Shown: positions 1 through 8,939, counted from the stretch's first letter. The stretch is DNA of 64,000 nucleotides from CAIWMF01 sp964402065 (GCA_964402065.1 CAYOAN010000002.1:186001-250000), one strand, 5' to 3'. Numbers and translations: made by a program. The notes: a model not told the origin generated them from the letters alone.

Positions 1-206
1 TCTTTTTTCTCAATCGTATTAAAAAAATCGCGTTGCCAATTGGTAAAGAGAACGGCGATGTAGACGGAGAGAAGACTGAGTAGCACGAGCGCCAAGAGCC
101 CGCCCCAAGCAACTTTCTTTTCCTCAGAACTCCACCAAGGAAAAATATATTTTTTAGCGAGGGTGTAACAGTAGCGTGTTTTTTGGATCATAAAGAAATA
201 CAGCAT
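1..206 (-). CDS. SbmA/BacA- or YddA-like ABC transporter, N-terminal part only
   Basis: The 5' end of a gene that runs off the left edge of the window. It starts at an ATG (204-206) and stays open to base 1. The visible residues include WWSSEEKKVAWGGLLA, a strongly hydrophobic stretch, then TNWQRDFFNTIEKK. This layout (Trp/charged, first membrane helix, NQW-like and DFYN-like motif) is the one I know from the N terminus of SbmA/BacA and the YddA-type fused permease-ATPase transporters, which move peptides or other substrates across the inner membrane. In BacA this function matters for symbiosis. Only about 68 residues are visible, so the subfamily cannot be settled and the ATPase domain is not in view. 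A second in-frame ATG lies five codons later. Confidence 0.55.
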   Translation of the reverse strand, partial: MLYFFMIQKTRYCYTLAKKYIFPWWSSEEKKVAWGGLLALVLLSLLSVYIAVLFTNWQRDFFNTIEKK

Positions 207-287
207 GAGCCTTTAGAGGGAGAAAGAAAAATATTTTCAAACTTTTTGATATTCAGAAGCGATAAAAAGAAAATGATCGTCCGGATT

Positions 288-761
288 TCATTCGTAATCT
301 AGAGAGCAATGATATCCGCGCAGCCACAACTGTTCTTTGATGCGTCTAAGATAGAATCCTTGTTGGCTGTCATCAATTTCGATGAGCTTTGATGCCACTG
401 TAATAGAACCAATAGGAGCTTTTCCTTGTTGCAGCTTGTCACAATGACTTTCTGGTTGCTGGAGGTATTGTAATCTAAAGTAGGCGGCGAGTTCGAGCGG
501 ACACAGCTTCAAACCGGCGGCTTCAGCTTTCGAATAAATGGCACCTATGGTTGATCTACGAGGAAAACTAAGATCGCTAACAGTGATTTCGATTGTTGCT
601 ACACGAAACGGTGTTGTGGAAGTAGTAAAATGACGGCTTGCAAAAAGCTGTTCTGCGAGTGGATTTAAGAAAATGGAATTTTGCTTTAGTGCTTCGAGTA
701 ACTCGAATTTTGATAGGCCACCTATCTCAACAAATCTAATAATGCCTGGATTTTCTTTCAT
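288..761 (-). CDS. conserved hypothetical protein, 157 aa
   Basis: A compact soluble protein with no signal peptide or membrane segment. It begins MKENPGIIRFVEIGG and contains LCPLELAAYFRLQYLQQPE, APIGSITVASK and a C-terminal GFYLRRIKEQLWLRGY. I recall a family of about 150-residue bacterial proteins with the same order (LCPLELGPYLRLQY, GSITIAS, GFYLRRIDG.LWLRGY), but no established function, so none is assigned. It is transcribed in the same direction as the partial transporter gene that follows it. The spacing (about 80 bp) allows co-transcription, but no link can be shown. Confidence 0.7.
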   Translation of the reverse strand: MKENPGIIRFVEIGGLSKFELLEALKQNSIFLNPLAEQLFASRHFTTSTTPFRVATIEITVSDLSFPRRSTIGAIYSKAEAAGLKLCPLELAAYFRLQYLQQPESHCDKLQQGKAPIGSITVASKLIEIDDSQQGFYLRRIKEQLWLRGYHCSLDYE

Positions 762-1601
762 AGTTTGTTAAGTAGAGCTTCTCATGACTTTTTTCATTGC
801 TGTTTTTCAGTATTTTTATAGCAGCAACAGGAAAACATGAAAAAAATTGAACGTTTTGAAATATCGAGGGTCTAAGGTTATGAATAGATTATTTATTTCA
901 TAGTTTAATGATCTTCTTGGCGAGTCACTGCGGTCTGTTTTTTGGTTTTTTCAGGTCGATCAACAGTGACTCGCCTCTTTTTTAGAGAATCCTACAGAGA
1001 AGATTTATTAATCCATAAACTGTAAGGACCTTGATTTTTATTGTAATTGATTGATTACAAGAGTGTTTTCAATAATTTAAGAAAATAGCTTTTCCAGGTA
1101 TCATTTAGCCACCACTCTTCTATTAAACGCTCTAAGGCCCTTTTTGAACGTTTTTAAAAAAGAAAAGCCAGCTAATAAGCTGATAGCCTTAGACGAGTTG
1201 TTGATCTTGTGATGACAAGGAATGCCATTAAATTTCTTAAAGGAAGAAATTTTTATATAGGCTTGGCTTTTGAAACATTTTGTGCAAGGGCTTCTTATTG
1301 TCCATTTACACAGATTAGGCCTACACGAATAGAAAGCATGGATTTATCTGGTAAGGCATAAAATCGGGCCAATGTCCAGGAGTATTTTATGTGCAACTCG
1401 TTGATTTTTAATTGATTTTGTATTTAAAAAATGGTAGCGCGCTGCTGTTAAAAAAGAAAATATTTTCTTGAGTGAGGAGAGTGCAAATGATAGTAACGCA
1501 AGTTCACACTAATAAACTATTATTGTGAATATTGATTACGAATGGAAAATTTAAAAGTTTCATTCGTGATGAGTAGATCATTCCTAACCCCATAAAGTGA
1601 T
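762..1601. other. intergenic region of about 840 bp
   Basis: A divergent intergenic region holding the family A hairpin repeat at 919-975. A sequence at about 1093-1136 ending TTAAACGCTCTAA resembles the right end of the family C element seen at 49227 and may be a relic of one. A possible small open frame (1212-1361, + strand, 49 aa, start context GTGATGACA) has no recognisable product and is not called as a gene. The last 150 bp should hold the promoter of the secreted-protein gene at 1602, but I cannot point to convincing -35/-10 boxes. Confidence 0.5.
919..975 (+). repeat. family A hairpin repeat, copy 1
   Basis: A perfect 12-bp inverted repeat (GGCGAGTCACTG at 919-930, CAGTGACTCGCC at 964-975) encloses a 33-nt loop and is followed by a run of T. 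The loop (CGGTCTGTTTTTTGG...) is nearly identical in the copies at 7719, 9363 and 33701. Read in this orientation it looks like an intrinsic terminator with an unusually large, conserved loop. A small structured RNA or a mobile REP-like element are alternatives. Confidence 0.85.
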
Positions 1602-2171
1602 ATGAAAATATTAATGAAATTAGCAATTCTGTTACTCATTGTTAGTAGTAACGTGCTGAGAGCAGATAATGCCAAAGAGAGAAGCATAATTTATCTAAAA
1701 AATGGTAACCAGGTAGGTGCTCCAAACAATGATGACCAGGCAGGTGTTCCAAATAATTATAACCCGATAAAGTCTCCAAATGGTGTCATCCAAATAGGTT
1801 CTTCATCTCAATGGTTAGGGCAAGAGACTATAGAGGTAGCTCCTTCTTTTGAAAGACCACCATATCCTTCTGTAAGAGTCATAACAGAAGATGAGCTTAA
1901 TGGAACTGATACTATTACGATGAAAATAAATGAATTATTAGTGATTCCTTTATACTATCGTTTCACTTTTTATCCTTTAGGCCATACCCTTAAGTGTAAT
2001 TTAAATGATAGTAGCGTTGTGCAGGCTCAGGTGGTTGGAAATACGTATGTAAATAGCAATACTCTTTATTTTAATTTCGTTTGTATTGGATTAAAACCAG
2101 GCCAAGCGGATCTTTGGATTAATAACGGTATTCTGTATAGCAACAAGCTAAGCTTTAAAGTAATAGAATAG
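1602..2171 (+). CDS. secreted hypothetical protein with beta-sandwich-like C terminus
   Basis: The 189-aa product starts with a clear signal peptide (MKILMKLAILLLIVSS, cleavage near LRA-DN). A linker follows with an imperfect short repeat (QVGAPNNDDQ, QAGVPNNYNP). The last 90 residues are rich in alternating hydrophobic residues (ITMKINELLVIPLY, LYFNFVCIGLKPGQADLWI) and look like an Ig-like beta-sandwich. Its plan resembles the secreted proteins at 19644 and 31796 (a strand with V/I-G/N-x-L-V/L-I, a variable middle, a closing GxAxxxxxx strand), which suggest the chagasin (I42) inhibitor fold. Resemblance here is the weakest of the three. It lies upstream of the Rhs gene on the same strand, about 85 bp apart. 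Confidence 0.65.
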   Translation: MKILMKLAILLLIVSSNVLRADNAKERSIIYLKNGNQVGAPNNDDQAGVPNNYNPIKSPNGVIQIGSSSQWLGQETIEVAPSFERPPYPSVRVITEDELNGTDTITMKINELLVIPLYYRFTFYPLGHTLKCNLNDSSVVQAQVVGNTYVNSNTLYFNFVCIGLKPGQADLWINNGILYSNKLSFKVIE

Positions 2172-2192
2172 TTTTTTAAGCTTTGTCAACTG

Positions 2193-2259
2193 TTGATGAG
2201 TTGGGTGAATGAAGAAATTCATTGATCCAACTTTCATCAAGTCTCTTCAATTTTGATGA
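2193..2259 (+). promoter_or_regulatory. leader dyad that can pair with the rhs start codon
   Basis: TTGATGA at 2193-2199 plus GTTGG (2200-2204) can pair with CCAAC (2227-2231) and TCATCAA (2234-2240), with an inner TGAAT/ATTCA stem. The same TCATCAA can instead pair with TTGATGA at 2253-2259, which contains the rhs ATG (2256-2258), across a 13-nt loop. The two pairings exclude each other, so this could be an on/off translational switch. Only the base pairing is visible; regulation is inferred. The upstream pairing could also serve as a weak terminator for the preceding gene. Confidence 0.4.
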
Positions 2260-5200
2260 GGTATCGAATCTTTTTTTTCCTGCTGCTGACCTTGCTATCC
2301 TGTTATCAGCTAAAAGGAAACGGTTTCATTGCGTTAAATCATGAGCAGAGAACGCCGTTAAATCCGGTCGATTATACCCATTACGATTACGATCGAGCAG
2401 GGAATCTCTTGCAGCAGGCTTCTTTTTTAAAGGTAGGTCTTGCGACAATGTCTTATCAATATGATGCACAGGGAAACTGTATTTCTTCGACTGACCCCAA
2501 TGGTAATAGGACAATAATGAGCTATAATAGACAGGGGGAAATGCTGTTACGTCAATATAGTGATGGTTCAGAAGAAAGATTTAGTTATGAGACAGGAGGG
2601 AAAATAGCAACTCATCAAGCCATCCTTGGCGGTCATGAGTTTTACACATATACTTCAACAGGTCTCTTGAAGTCAGTGTTCCATGCTGATGGGAGTAGTG
2701 TTGAATATCACTATGATTTGAGTGGGCGGATGGTAGAGGAAATTTTTTCAAATGGGCTGTACTGTCAAATCAGTTATCAAGGAAATATCATCACCCAAAC
2801 TTTTCACGATTCTGGGAAAAATTTAGGTTCTATTGCGGAAACTTATGATGGGCGAGGAAACTTATTACAAAAAATCGATCTTGGAGGAAGCGTCTGGAGT
2901 TACTGCTATGATGGATTAAATCGCTTAACACTGGAGCAAGGGCCTTCTACTTCGAGTGGGACTGCTGCTCAAAGCATAAAACATATTTATCATCTTGGCG
3001 TTGAATCAGCCATCAATGCTCTTGGCGAGCGAACAAATCAAATTTTTGATGTTTTGGGGCGACCAACATGGAAGCAGGTTTTCAATAGAGATGGAACTAT
3101 GGCGCAACAAATCTGCCATCAATATTCAAGCGATCATCAAAGTGTGACAACCACCGTTGGCACTGGCAGCAATGCTCTTATTATGAGCATGTATACCGAT
3201 GAAGCAGGACGTCCCACTATGCTAAAGCATGCTGATGGAAGCTTTCAAAAATGGGATTATGATTTGAATGGAAATCTCATTGCTTCTACAGATGAAATAG
3301 GAAATGTCACAAACTATACTTATGACAAACTCAACCACCTTGCCTCAGAACAGCGACCTGATGGAAGTGTCATTAACTACAGTTACAATGCTGCTGGAGA
3401 GTTACTGGCACGTTTTATGCCTCAAGGGTTGATAGAGAAAAATAAGTACAATGATGTAGGTCAAAAAATATCTTCCTTGCTAATCGGAGCTGATGGCGCA
3501 ACAACACGAAATATTAGTTATCAGTATGATCAAGGTTTGCTCACTTCGGTTATTGATCCTCGTGGAGAAAAAATTTCTATCGATTATGACGGTTGGATGC
3601 ATCCTGTAAGAGTGATTGCTAGTGGTGCAAGCATTCCCGAGCAAAATCAAACAACGACTTATTGTTACAATCAACAGGGTGCATTGACTTCTGTTGGCCA
3701 GTCCTATAGCGATCTTTCCAGAGGGCCATCAACACTTGTTTCTAAGACTTATGATGCCTATGGGCAGCTCGTTTTAGAAAAGACCTCGTTGGATGGGAGA
3801 ATCATTTCTGCTTGGAAACAGGCATGGGATGGGGCAGGTAGAAGAAAAGCGCTTTCTTGGGACTTAGGTACTGATGGTGGTAGCGCGCAATACACTTTTG
3901 ATTACAACGCGCTTGGTCTGATGACTCGATCACAAAATAGCTCGGGAGAAGTATTGTGTGATTATGGGGATCATGGTTTGTTGCTGAGCGAAACAACTCT
4001 TGCTGGTCAAAAAATACTCCAACGTGATCATCAAGGACGCCTTATTCATCAAGCACTTTCAGGAAAATTAGAAGAAACTCTTTCTTGGAAAAGTAATGGA
4101 AAAATCAGCAGCTATAGCATTGTTGGAAATGCGAATGAAACGCGTAATTACGACTACGATGCCTTAGGGCGCTTAATTCAAGAGCCCTACATGTTGGCAG
4201 AGAGTGCGGACGCTAATACTCTCTCAGTAGGAACACACACAGCAACGTACGCCTTTGATCAACTTGATATAAGGATGAAACAAGAAGTGACTCCAGTAAT
4301 AAAAAATAGCATTGCTAAAAAAAATAGTTTTTCACAAGTGACTGCTGATGATTTAAGTAACGGGGTGAACAAAATGAATCCATGGAAGAGTTCGTATGAT
4401 GCTGCTGGAGCAGTCACAGCTCGAAGTATGGAGGGAGCGTTTGATCAGGAGCTGACCTGGGATAGCATGGGCCGGCTTGTGTGTGTTAGTCAGCGCAACA
4501 AAAACAATCAAGGCTACAATTGGAAGACAACCTATGATGGCCTTGGAAGGCGCATTCAGACGAGTTATTGCGATGCCACAGGAAATCAAACAACATCTCA
4601 ACCACTTGCAATTACTTATTACAATGATCCGGAAGTGGAGTTTTTAGAACTTGGTCGTGATTATTTTGGTCGAACTTGGAATCTCTATGGGCCCGATCGC
4701 AGCGGCTCTTATGGTGGCGCTCAAGGTATTGGTGGTTTAGCTGCAACAAGTACGGAAGGACATGCTGAGACTCACGGGGTGGTGAATGATTTTTTTGGGA
4801 ATAGTATTGGCATCACAACCGATGGAATTTTTCAACCATGGGGCAACGTTCTTGGAGGTTATGGAGCGATGCCTGGGTCGAGCGTAAACACCGACCTTGT
4901 CCCTCAATGGCGTGGGCGCTACCTCGATTGGACCGGCTTATATTATATGGGAACGCGTTACTACGAACCAAAGAGTGGACGCTTTCTTTCGCCAGACCCA
5001 CTTGGGTATGCTGCTAGCTTGAGTTTGTATGACTATTGCAACGGCGATCCCGTCAATGGCTTGGATCCTGATGGGGGACGTGTGGAGAAACAGCAACAAA
5101 GCGACATAGAGCTCACTACTACTCGATCTAAGAAGACTATATTCACGAATGGTACGCTTCGTACTCGACCAGATATATTCACCACTCTTCAATGGGCTCA

Positions 5201-5693
5201 AGGTGAATTAGTAACTTACCTCAATGGAGATCGTAAAAACCAAAGTTTTTTGAAATCTTGCCCCCAGGCGTCACAACGACTTTCAAACCAAGACCAGATA
5301 ATGAGTTTGAATGCCATTTTGACCGGTGAATTCCCAGTTCAAGCAAGTGCAAATCGGATTGCTCAATGCTTTCAACTGCCTGATGAGGTTAGTGTACTCA
5401 TCAATCATTGCGGAAGTGGTTGGAAAGATATTCCAAGAGTATTATTAGTTAACCAATTTGGATGTAGCGATAGTTGTTCTCTCTGTTTAGCTGATATTGT
5501 TAGCCACAATAATGGAGGAGGAGCAGCTGCTTCCTATATGGCTCTAAGTGCTCGAACCCAGTTCAATGATATAGGGCTCAATCCTCAGCGCTATATAGGG
5601 AAAGCCAAATTGGGATTTCAGGGTGTAATTCATGCTCCGAATTTATCGAGTGCTGTTTCACTTTTTTCCTCAAGCCCCTCATTGAAGTACTGA
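2256..5693 (+). CDS. Rhs/YD-repeat protein with variable C-terminal domain
   Basis: A 1145-aa protein starting at ATG 2256; a TTG just before it is unlikely to be the start. A hydrophobic leader ends LLTLLSC, possibly a lipobox. About 850 residues of YD repeats follow (YDYDRAGNLLQ, YDAQGNCIS, YDGLNRLTLEQG, YDYDALGRLIQEP and many more), which form the shell of a Rhs cocoon. The conserved Rhs core ends around residue 940 (DWTGLYYMGTRYYEPKSGRF, LSPDPLGYA, NGLDPDG). The last 203 residues are non-repetitive, as in polymorphic toxins. They contain INHCGSGWKD and a Cys-rich GCSDSCSLCLADIV, which I do not recognise as a known toxin fold. No immunity-like gene follows: the next 420 bp hold only a gene relic and a mobile element. 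It could therefore act on eukaryotic hosts or be an adhesin-like surface protein. Confidence 0.85.
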   Translation: MRYRIFFFLLLTLLSCYQLKGNGFIALNHEQRTPLNPVDYTHYDYDRAGNLLQQASFLKVGLATMSYQYDAQGNCISSTDPNGNRTIMSYNRQGEMLLRQYSDGSEERFSYETGGKIATHQAILGGHEFYTYTSTGLLKSVFHADGSSVEYHYDLSGRMVEEIFSNGLYCQISYQGNIITQTFHDSGKNLGSIAETYDGRGNLLQKIDLGGSVWSYCYDGLNRLTLEQGPSTSSGTAAQSIKHIYHLGVESAINALGERTNQIFDVLGRPTWKQVFNRDGTMAQQICHQYSSDHQSVTTTVGTGSNALIMSMYTDEAGRPTMLKHADGSFQKWDYDLNGNLIASTDEIGNVTNYTYDKLNHLASEQRPDGSVINYSYNAAGELLARFMPQGLIEKNKYNDVGQKISSLLIGADGATTRNISYQYDQGLLTSVIDPRGEKISIDYDGWMHPVRVIASGASIPEQNQTTTYCYNQQGALTSVGQSYSDLSRGPSTLVSKTYDAYGQLVLEKTSLDGRIISAWKQAWDGAGRRKALSWDLGTDGGSAQYTFDYNALGLMTRSQNSSGEVLCDYGDHGLLLSETTLAGQKILQRDHQGRLIHQALSGKLEETLSWKSNGKISSYSIVGNANETRNYDYDALGRLIQEPYMLAESADANTLSVGTHTATYAFDQLDIRMKQEVTPVIKNSIAKKNSFSQVTADDLSNGVNKMNPWKSSYDAAGAVTARSMEGAFDQELTWDSMGRLVCVSQRNKNNQGYNWKTTYDGLGRRIQTSYCDATGNQTTSQPLAITYYNDPEVEFLELGRDYFGRTWNLYGPDRSGSYGGAQGIGGLAATSTEGHAETHGVVNDFFGNSIGITTDGIFQPWGNVLGGYGAMPGSSVNTDLVPQWRGRYLDWTGLYYMGTRYYEPKSGRFLSPDPLGYAASLSLYDYCNGDPVNGLDPDGGRVEKQQQSDIELTTTRSKKTIFTNGTLRTRPDIFTTLQWAQGELVTYLNGDRKNQSFLKSCPQASQRLSNQDQIMSLNAILTGEFPVQASANRIAQCFQLPDEVSVLINHCGSGWKDIPRVLLVNQFGCSDSCSLCLADIVSHNNGGGAAASYMALSARTQFNDIGLNPQRYIGKAKLGFQGVIHAPNLSSAVSLFSSSPSLKY

Positions 5694-5829
5694 GAGAAAA
5701 CAATAAACTCGCCTGACTATTTTTTCATGTACCGAAAAATTATTCTTTTGAGAGAAACTATCCTTTCTTAGTGCAATAAAAAAATAATGATGATGTTTAA
5801 GAAATTTTTTATTGCTGCTCATCGCATCC

Positions 5830-5925
5830 ATGTTGCTTTTTAAACTTGCTCTGATCCACCAAGCTTTGATTCTCGGTACGCGTTACCCCTCCCATGTGAT
5901 GGAAGCTGATGAAAATGGGAAATAG
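5830..5925 (+). pseudogene. possible relic of a small secreted-protein gene
   Basis: Two overlapping frames look like pieces of one signal-peptide gene. ATG-ATG-TTT-AAG-AAA near 5788 gives MMFKKFF. A shift in the following T-run gives a hydrophobic stretch (LLLLIASMLLFKLALIHQ) that runs to a stop at 5923-5925. This is typical of a short gene broken by a homopolymer frameshift. The product is unknown and the call is tentative. Confidence 0.25.
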
Positions 5926-5940
5926 CTAATGATGACAGTA

Positions 5941-6099
5941 TATAGTCAAATTACTTAGAAATGACACTAAATGGACTTGATCTTAGTTAGGAACAAGCAG
6001 CGTTCTCATCTCATCACGTTATCGTTTAGATAGCGCTCGGTCTTTGGCCTCGCCTTTTCTAAAAATCTCTACGTTCTTTCCTGAAGTAAGTTGACTATA
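5941..6099. mobile_element. family B MITE-like element, copy 1
   Basis: A non-coding element of 159 bp. The left end TATAGTCAAATTACTTA is mirrored by TAAGTTGACTATA on the right. The interior (GATCTTAGTTAGGAACAAGC..., AGATAGCGCTCGGTC, CCTTTTCTAAAAATCTC, TTCTTTCCTG) recurs at 47647-47813 and, more diverged, at 38500-38651 and on the other strand near 9458-9580. TA-type ends suggest mobilisation by an IS630/Tc1-mariner-like transposase encoded elsewhere. Confidence 0.8.
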
Positions 6100-6118
6100 A
6101 AGTTTCTAGTCCTGTTTT

Positions 6119-7441
6119 TTAATATAAAGAATCGATCGAGGGTGAGCTTATTTTATCGACATACATGTTGTGCGGATTGATGCCAAAAAGGTTTTGAAGA
6201 TAATGATAATATTCTGGTTGATGCTGAAAAACATTGTCTCGATTGAAAGGCTGAAATAATTCAAAATCGACTAGGAAAGCGGTAGCAGTGCAAGCAAAGA
6301 ATTCGTACTCATTTGTCATGAGGTAATTAATAAAAGTTGGATTCTTGGTGTGAGGGAGTTGATAATAATGACGCTCTTGAGCCTCTTTAAAATATTTAAT
6401 AATGTCAGGATTGTCCCAACCGTTAGCGATCTGTTGATGATGAAATACATGCAGGAGTTCATGTAGGAACACGGGTGACTTTTCTCCGCTTTTTTGATTA
6501 TCACAAAAATCGTTATAGCATAGTACAATCGACTTTGAATCTCCGTAATAAGCTCCACTAGCGTAATTAGGCATCTGATACCAAGGTTGCAGGGTGATTG
6601 GAACACTCTTAAAAAAATCAATGGTGTTTTTAGGAAGTCCTATGAGTTCGATATAAGCAACTTGTCGAATGCATTCCTTGGAGACTTCTTGATACTGAGA
6701 AAAATCATAAATCTGTGAGCAATTAAAATTGAAGCCGTGATAGGAGAAGCATCGACTCAGGAATCCGCCCTTTGGGCCGAAAAGGTTTTCTAGATAATGA
6801 AAAAACTCTGGTTGATTTTTTTGAATCTCATAACAAGAAAAAGGTGCTTCCCAAAAAGAACCTCGTAGATAACTAATAGCAGAGATAGTAAAAAAATAAT
6901 AAATAGCAGTCGATGAGGAATCAGAAATCCAAGTGGGATTTGTTTTTTGATAGCAAGGAAGGGACTTGGCTTCATTAAAATATTTGACAACATTGGGATT
7001 GTTGATTCCTTGAGGCAGATATTCATCCAAAAGGGCTTCAAGAAAGTAAAAAAGTAAACAAAGATTCTCTTCCTTGCAAGAATTCCAACTTAATTGAGCT
7101 GCGTAGAGCTCGTCAGACGTGAGTGTAATGAATTTATCATTGGGATCTCCTTTTTGTGGAGCAATAACAACGACAATCGATTTAAAAAAATTCTGAATTT
7201 CTTGAGGGAGATACAAAGCATTTATAAAATAAACTTCCCATTCCAATTGATAAAGGATCTCTTTCAGATGCTCGTCATTTAAAACTTGAGAGATATCAAA
7301 GCGATACCCATTATAAACGAAGTTGTTGTTCTGAATGTTATAAGCTAAATCAGCCGGTAACTTGCTGTTTGATTGAGCGTTAATTTCTCGTCCGAGAAGA
7401 AAGAAAGCCGCTGCAAGAAAAATAGAAAACAATTTTTTCAT
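6119..7441 (-). CDS. secreted zinc metallopeptidase-like protein with a duplicated domain
   Basis: About 440 aa from the ATG at 7441, which places a good signal peptide first (MKKLFSIFLAAAFFLLG, cleavage near INA-Q). A start 14 codons upstream at 7483 is possible. The mature protein is two copies of one domain. The C-terminal copy has FLHELLHVFHHQ near residue 326 and a Glu in NEYEFFACTA about 50 residues later, the ligand pattern of an HExxH...E gluzincin. The N-terminal copy has lost it (FLEALLDEYLPQ near residue 135) but keeps the surroundings: NNPNVVKYFNEA against DNPDIIKYFKEA, and QPEFFHYLENLFG against QPEYYHYLQNLFG. So one half is probably catalytic and the other structural or regulatory. 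Several Cys residues suggest disulfides outside the cytoplasm. The substrate is unknown. Confidence 0.7.
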   Translation of the reverse strand: MKKLFSIFLAAAFFLLGREINAQSNSKLPADLAYNIQNNNFVYNGYRFDISQVLNDEHLKEILYQLEWEVYFINALYLPQEIQNFFKSIVVVIAPQKGDPNDKFITLTSDELYAAQLSWNSCKEENLCLLFYFLEALLDEYLPQGINNPNVVKYFNEAKSLPCYQKTNPTWISDSSSTAIYYFFTISAISYLRGSFWEAPFSCYEIQKNQPEFFHYLENLFGPKGGFLSRCFSYHGFNFNCSQIYDFSQYQEVSKECIRQVAYIELIGLPKNTIDFFKSVPITLQPWYQMPNYASGAYYGDSKSIVLCYNDFCDNQKSGEKSPVFLHELLHVFHHQQIANGWDNPDIIKYFKEAQERHYYQLPHTKNPTFINYLMTNEYEFFACTATAFLVDFELFQPFNRDNVFQHQPEYYHYLQNLFGINPHNMYVDKISSPSIDSLY

Positions 7442-7483
7442 AGAACAATAATAGCGATAAAAGATAAGGGTATTTTTTTTCAT

Positions 7484-8121
7484 AGCAATGAGTTTTTTAA
7501 AACAGATTTTTCAAGAGCGAAGTGGATACGCTTGCAAAAATCGTGATGCTAACATCTCAAGGAAGAGGAATTCGTTCCCTTGGTCGAAAAAATGGATACT
7601 TAATTTTTAGAAGATTTATCAAATGAGGCTCAGGGGGTAGTTCTCAGTCTTTTCAAAAAACTAGTAAATTCCACTGAAATGCTTTCTAAAAGGTAGCTCT
7701 GTAGAAATGCCAAAAAAAGCGAGCCACTGTTGGTCGACCTGAAAAAACCAAAAAACAGATCGCAGTGACTCGCCAAGAATAAAATGTTTAAACTTTACTT
7801 ATAAGTAGATTCTTCGCGCTTCAAAATATTTTTTGCTTTTTCAAGTGAATTGAATAGCAAGGCGAGTAACTCTCTTCAGAAGGGCATTGCTACCCTTTTT
7901 TGACCGCAAATTAGAAACATTTGAGAAATTCCTAACAAGAAGAGTGCCAAAAGGTTGAATCCTACAATTACAATAAGCTTCCTATCGGTAGCAGATGGTA
8001 CATGCTTTAGAGCAAATATCAAGAGCATTCTAAGTGTATGTTATCAGATCACTTTCTTTAACAAAGAATGCTGCAGGCTCATAAGAAGTTTTGCCTATTC
8101 TTTTTGTCCTCTGGAGAGTAA
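7484..8121. other. intergenic region of about 640 bp with a family A repeat
   Basis: Apart from the hairpin repeat at 7719-7774 I see no gene. An open frame on the + strand at 7955-8317 overlaps the coding gene at 8122-8748 antisense and lacks family features. It is treated as spurious. Confidence 0.5.
7719..7774 (-). repeat. family A hairpin repeat, copy 2
   Basis: Inverted relative to copy 1. GCGAGCCACTG (7719-7729) pairs with CAGTGACTCGC at the other end with one mismatch, and the loop is close to that of copy 1. On the minus strand the stem is followed by seven T residues, giving terminator geometry. It lies about 350 bp beyond the stop of the effector-like gene at 8122-8748, whose transcript it could end. 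Confidence 0.8.
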
Positions 8122-8748
8122 CTACTTTGATGTTGTAGGAGGCTTTGGAATCTGTGTTTTTCTTACTGGCTGTTCAGGAATAAAAAAATCTTCTGGTGCT
8201 TTAACGAAATTAGTTACAGCTGTTGCTGCTTTTTTAACCTGTTCAACAACAATAGTGCTGGCTTTTTTAGCCATTCTCTCAATGTCATCATTTTTTGAAT
8301 ATTCTTCAGGAAGATAGTGTTGTGCAGCTTGCCTTGGAGTGTAGCGTGGTGGTGTGATTGAGGCGTGCGTTGGCTGGCTCCTTAGAGTTGTGAAGGCTGC
8401 TTTAATTGGTGAAGTAATTTTTTTAGGTCTTTCTCCACCGTCATGGGATTTTGTTGTATCAGCAAAACGAATAGAACGTGTTTGTAAATCAGAGGATTCT
8501 GTCGGAATTTTTCCCCGTGTATTATAAGAACTTCTGTTTTTTAAAATGCTTTTAGCAGTTTGCGAGGTTGGCACATTTTTAATAGCAATTGCAGGTGAGG
8601 AGGGGTTGCCGCCTTGAAAAGAGCCTTCTAATTCTATTTTTCCTACTTCTGTTACCGTTGTTGGAGACTCATTCGAGCTTGTTGCTGCTACTGGAAGTTT
8701 TTGCAAGAACGGTGAATTTGGTGTGAGGTGGTTATTAGGTATTTCCAT
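8122..8748 (-). CDS. disordered effector-like hypothetical protein
   Basis: The 208-aa product has no signal peptide. Its N terminus is rich in Asn, Pro, Ser and Thr (MEIPNNHLTPNSPFLQ, AATSSNESPTTVTEVG). Basic, low-complexity and proline-rich segments follow (SITPPRYTPRQAAQHYLPEE, a C-terminal PVRKTQIPKPPTTSK). The only helical-looking part is near residues 150-185 (IERMAKKASTIVVEQVKKAA). I recognise no family. The composition and lack of a Sec signal are what one expects of a type III secreted effector, and it matches the style of the proteins at 32457, 49234 and 57945, but that is inference. Confidence 0.55.
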   Translation of the reverse strand: MEIPNNHLTPNSPFLQKLPVAATSSNESPTTVTEVGKIELEGSFQGGNPSSPAIAIKNVPTSQTAKSILKNRSSYNTRGKIPTESSDLQTRSIRFADTTKSHDGGERPKKITSPIKAAFTTLRSQPTHASITPPRYTPRQAAQHYLPEEYSKNDDIERMAKKASTIVVEQVKKAATAVTNFVKAPEDFFIPEQPVRKTQIPKPPTTSK

Positions 8749-8939
8749 ATCTTAATATGCGGTAACAAGTTGAAAAACTGACGTTGGGCCAACGTAAAAA
8801 TGAAAAAACAAAACTAGATTTTTTGAAAATGAAATACTGAGTTTTTTATTAATAACAAGAGACAACCATGATAAAGATGAAAAGCTGCAAGCAGTCTCAT
8901 ATTTTTTATATGCTATGACAGGATACCAGAAAAGCTACA

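Noticed and set aside
1212..1361. Possible 49-aa gene on the + strand
   Set aside because: No recognisable domain, no clear ribosome-binding site and no neighbour support; recorded only in the intergenic entry.
5694..6118. Immunity gene for the Rhs protein
   Set aside because: Only a frameshifted relic and a family B element are present; the next gene is on the other strand and is an exported peptidase-like protein.
7955..8317. 120-aa open frame on the + strand with hydrophobic C terminus
   Set aside because: It overlaps the coding gene at 8122-8748 on the other strand for more than half its length, and its Cys/Ser-rich sequence looks like antisense of a Thr/Ala-rich protein.
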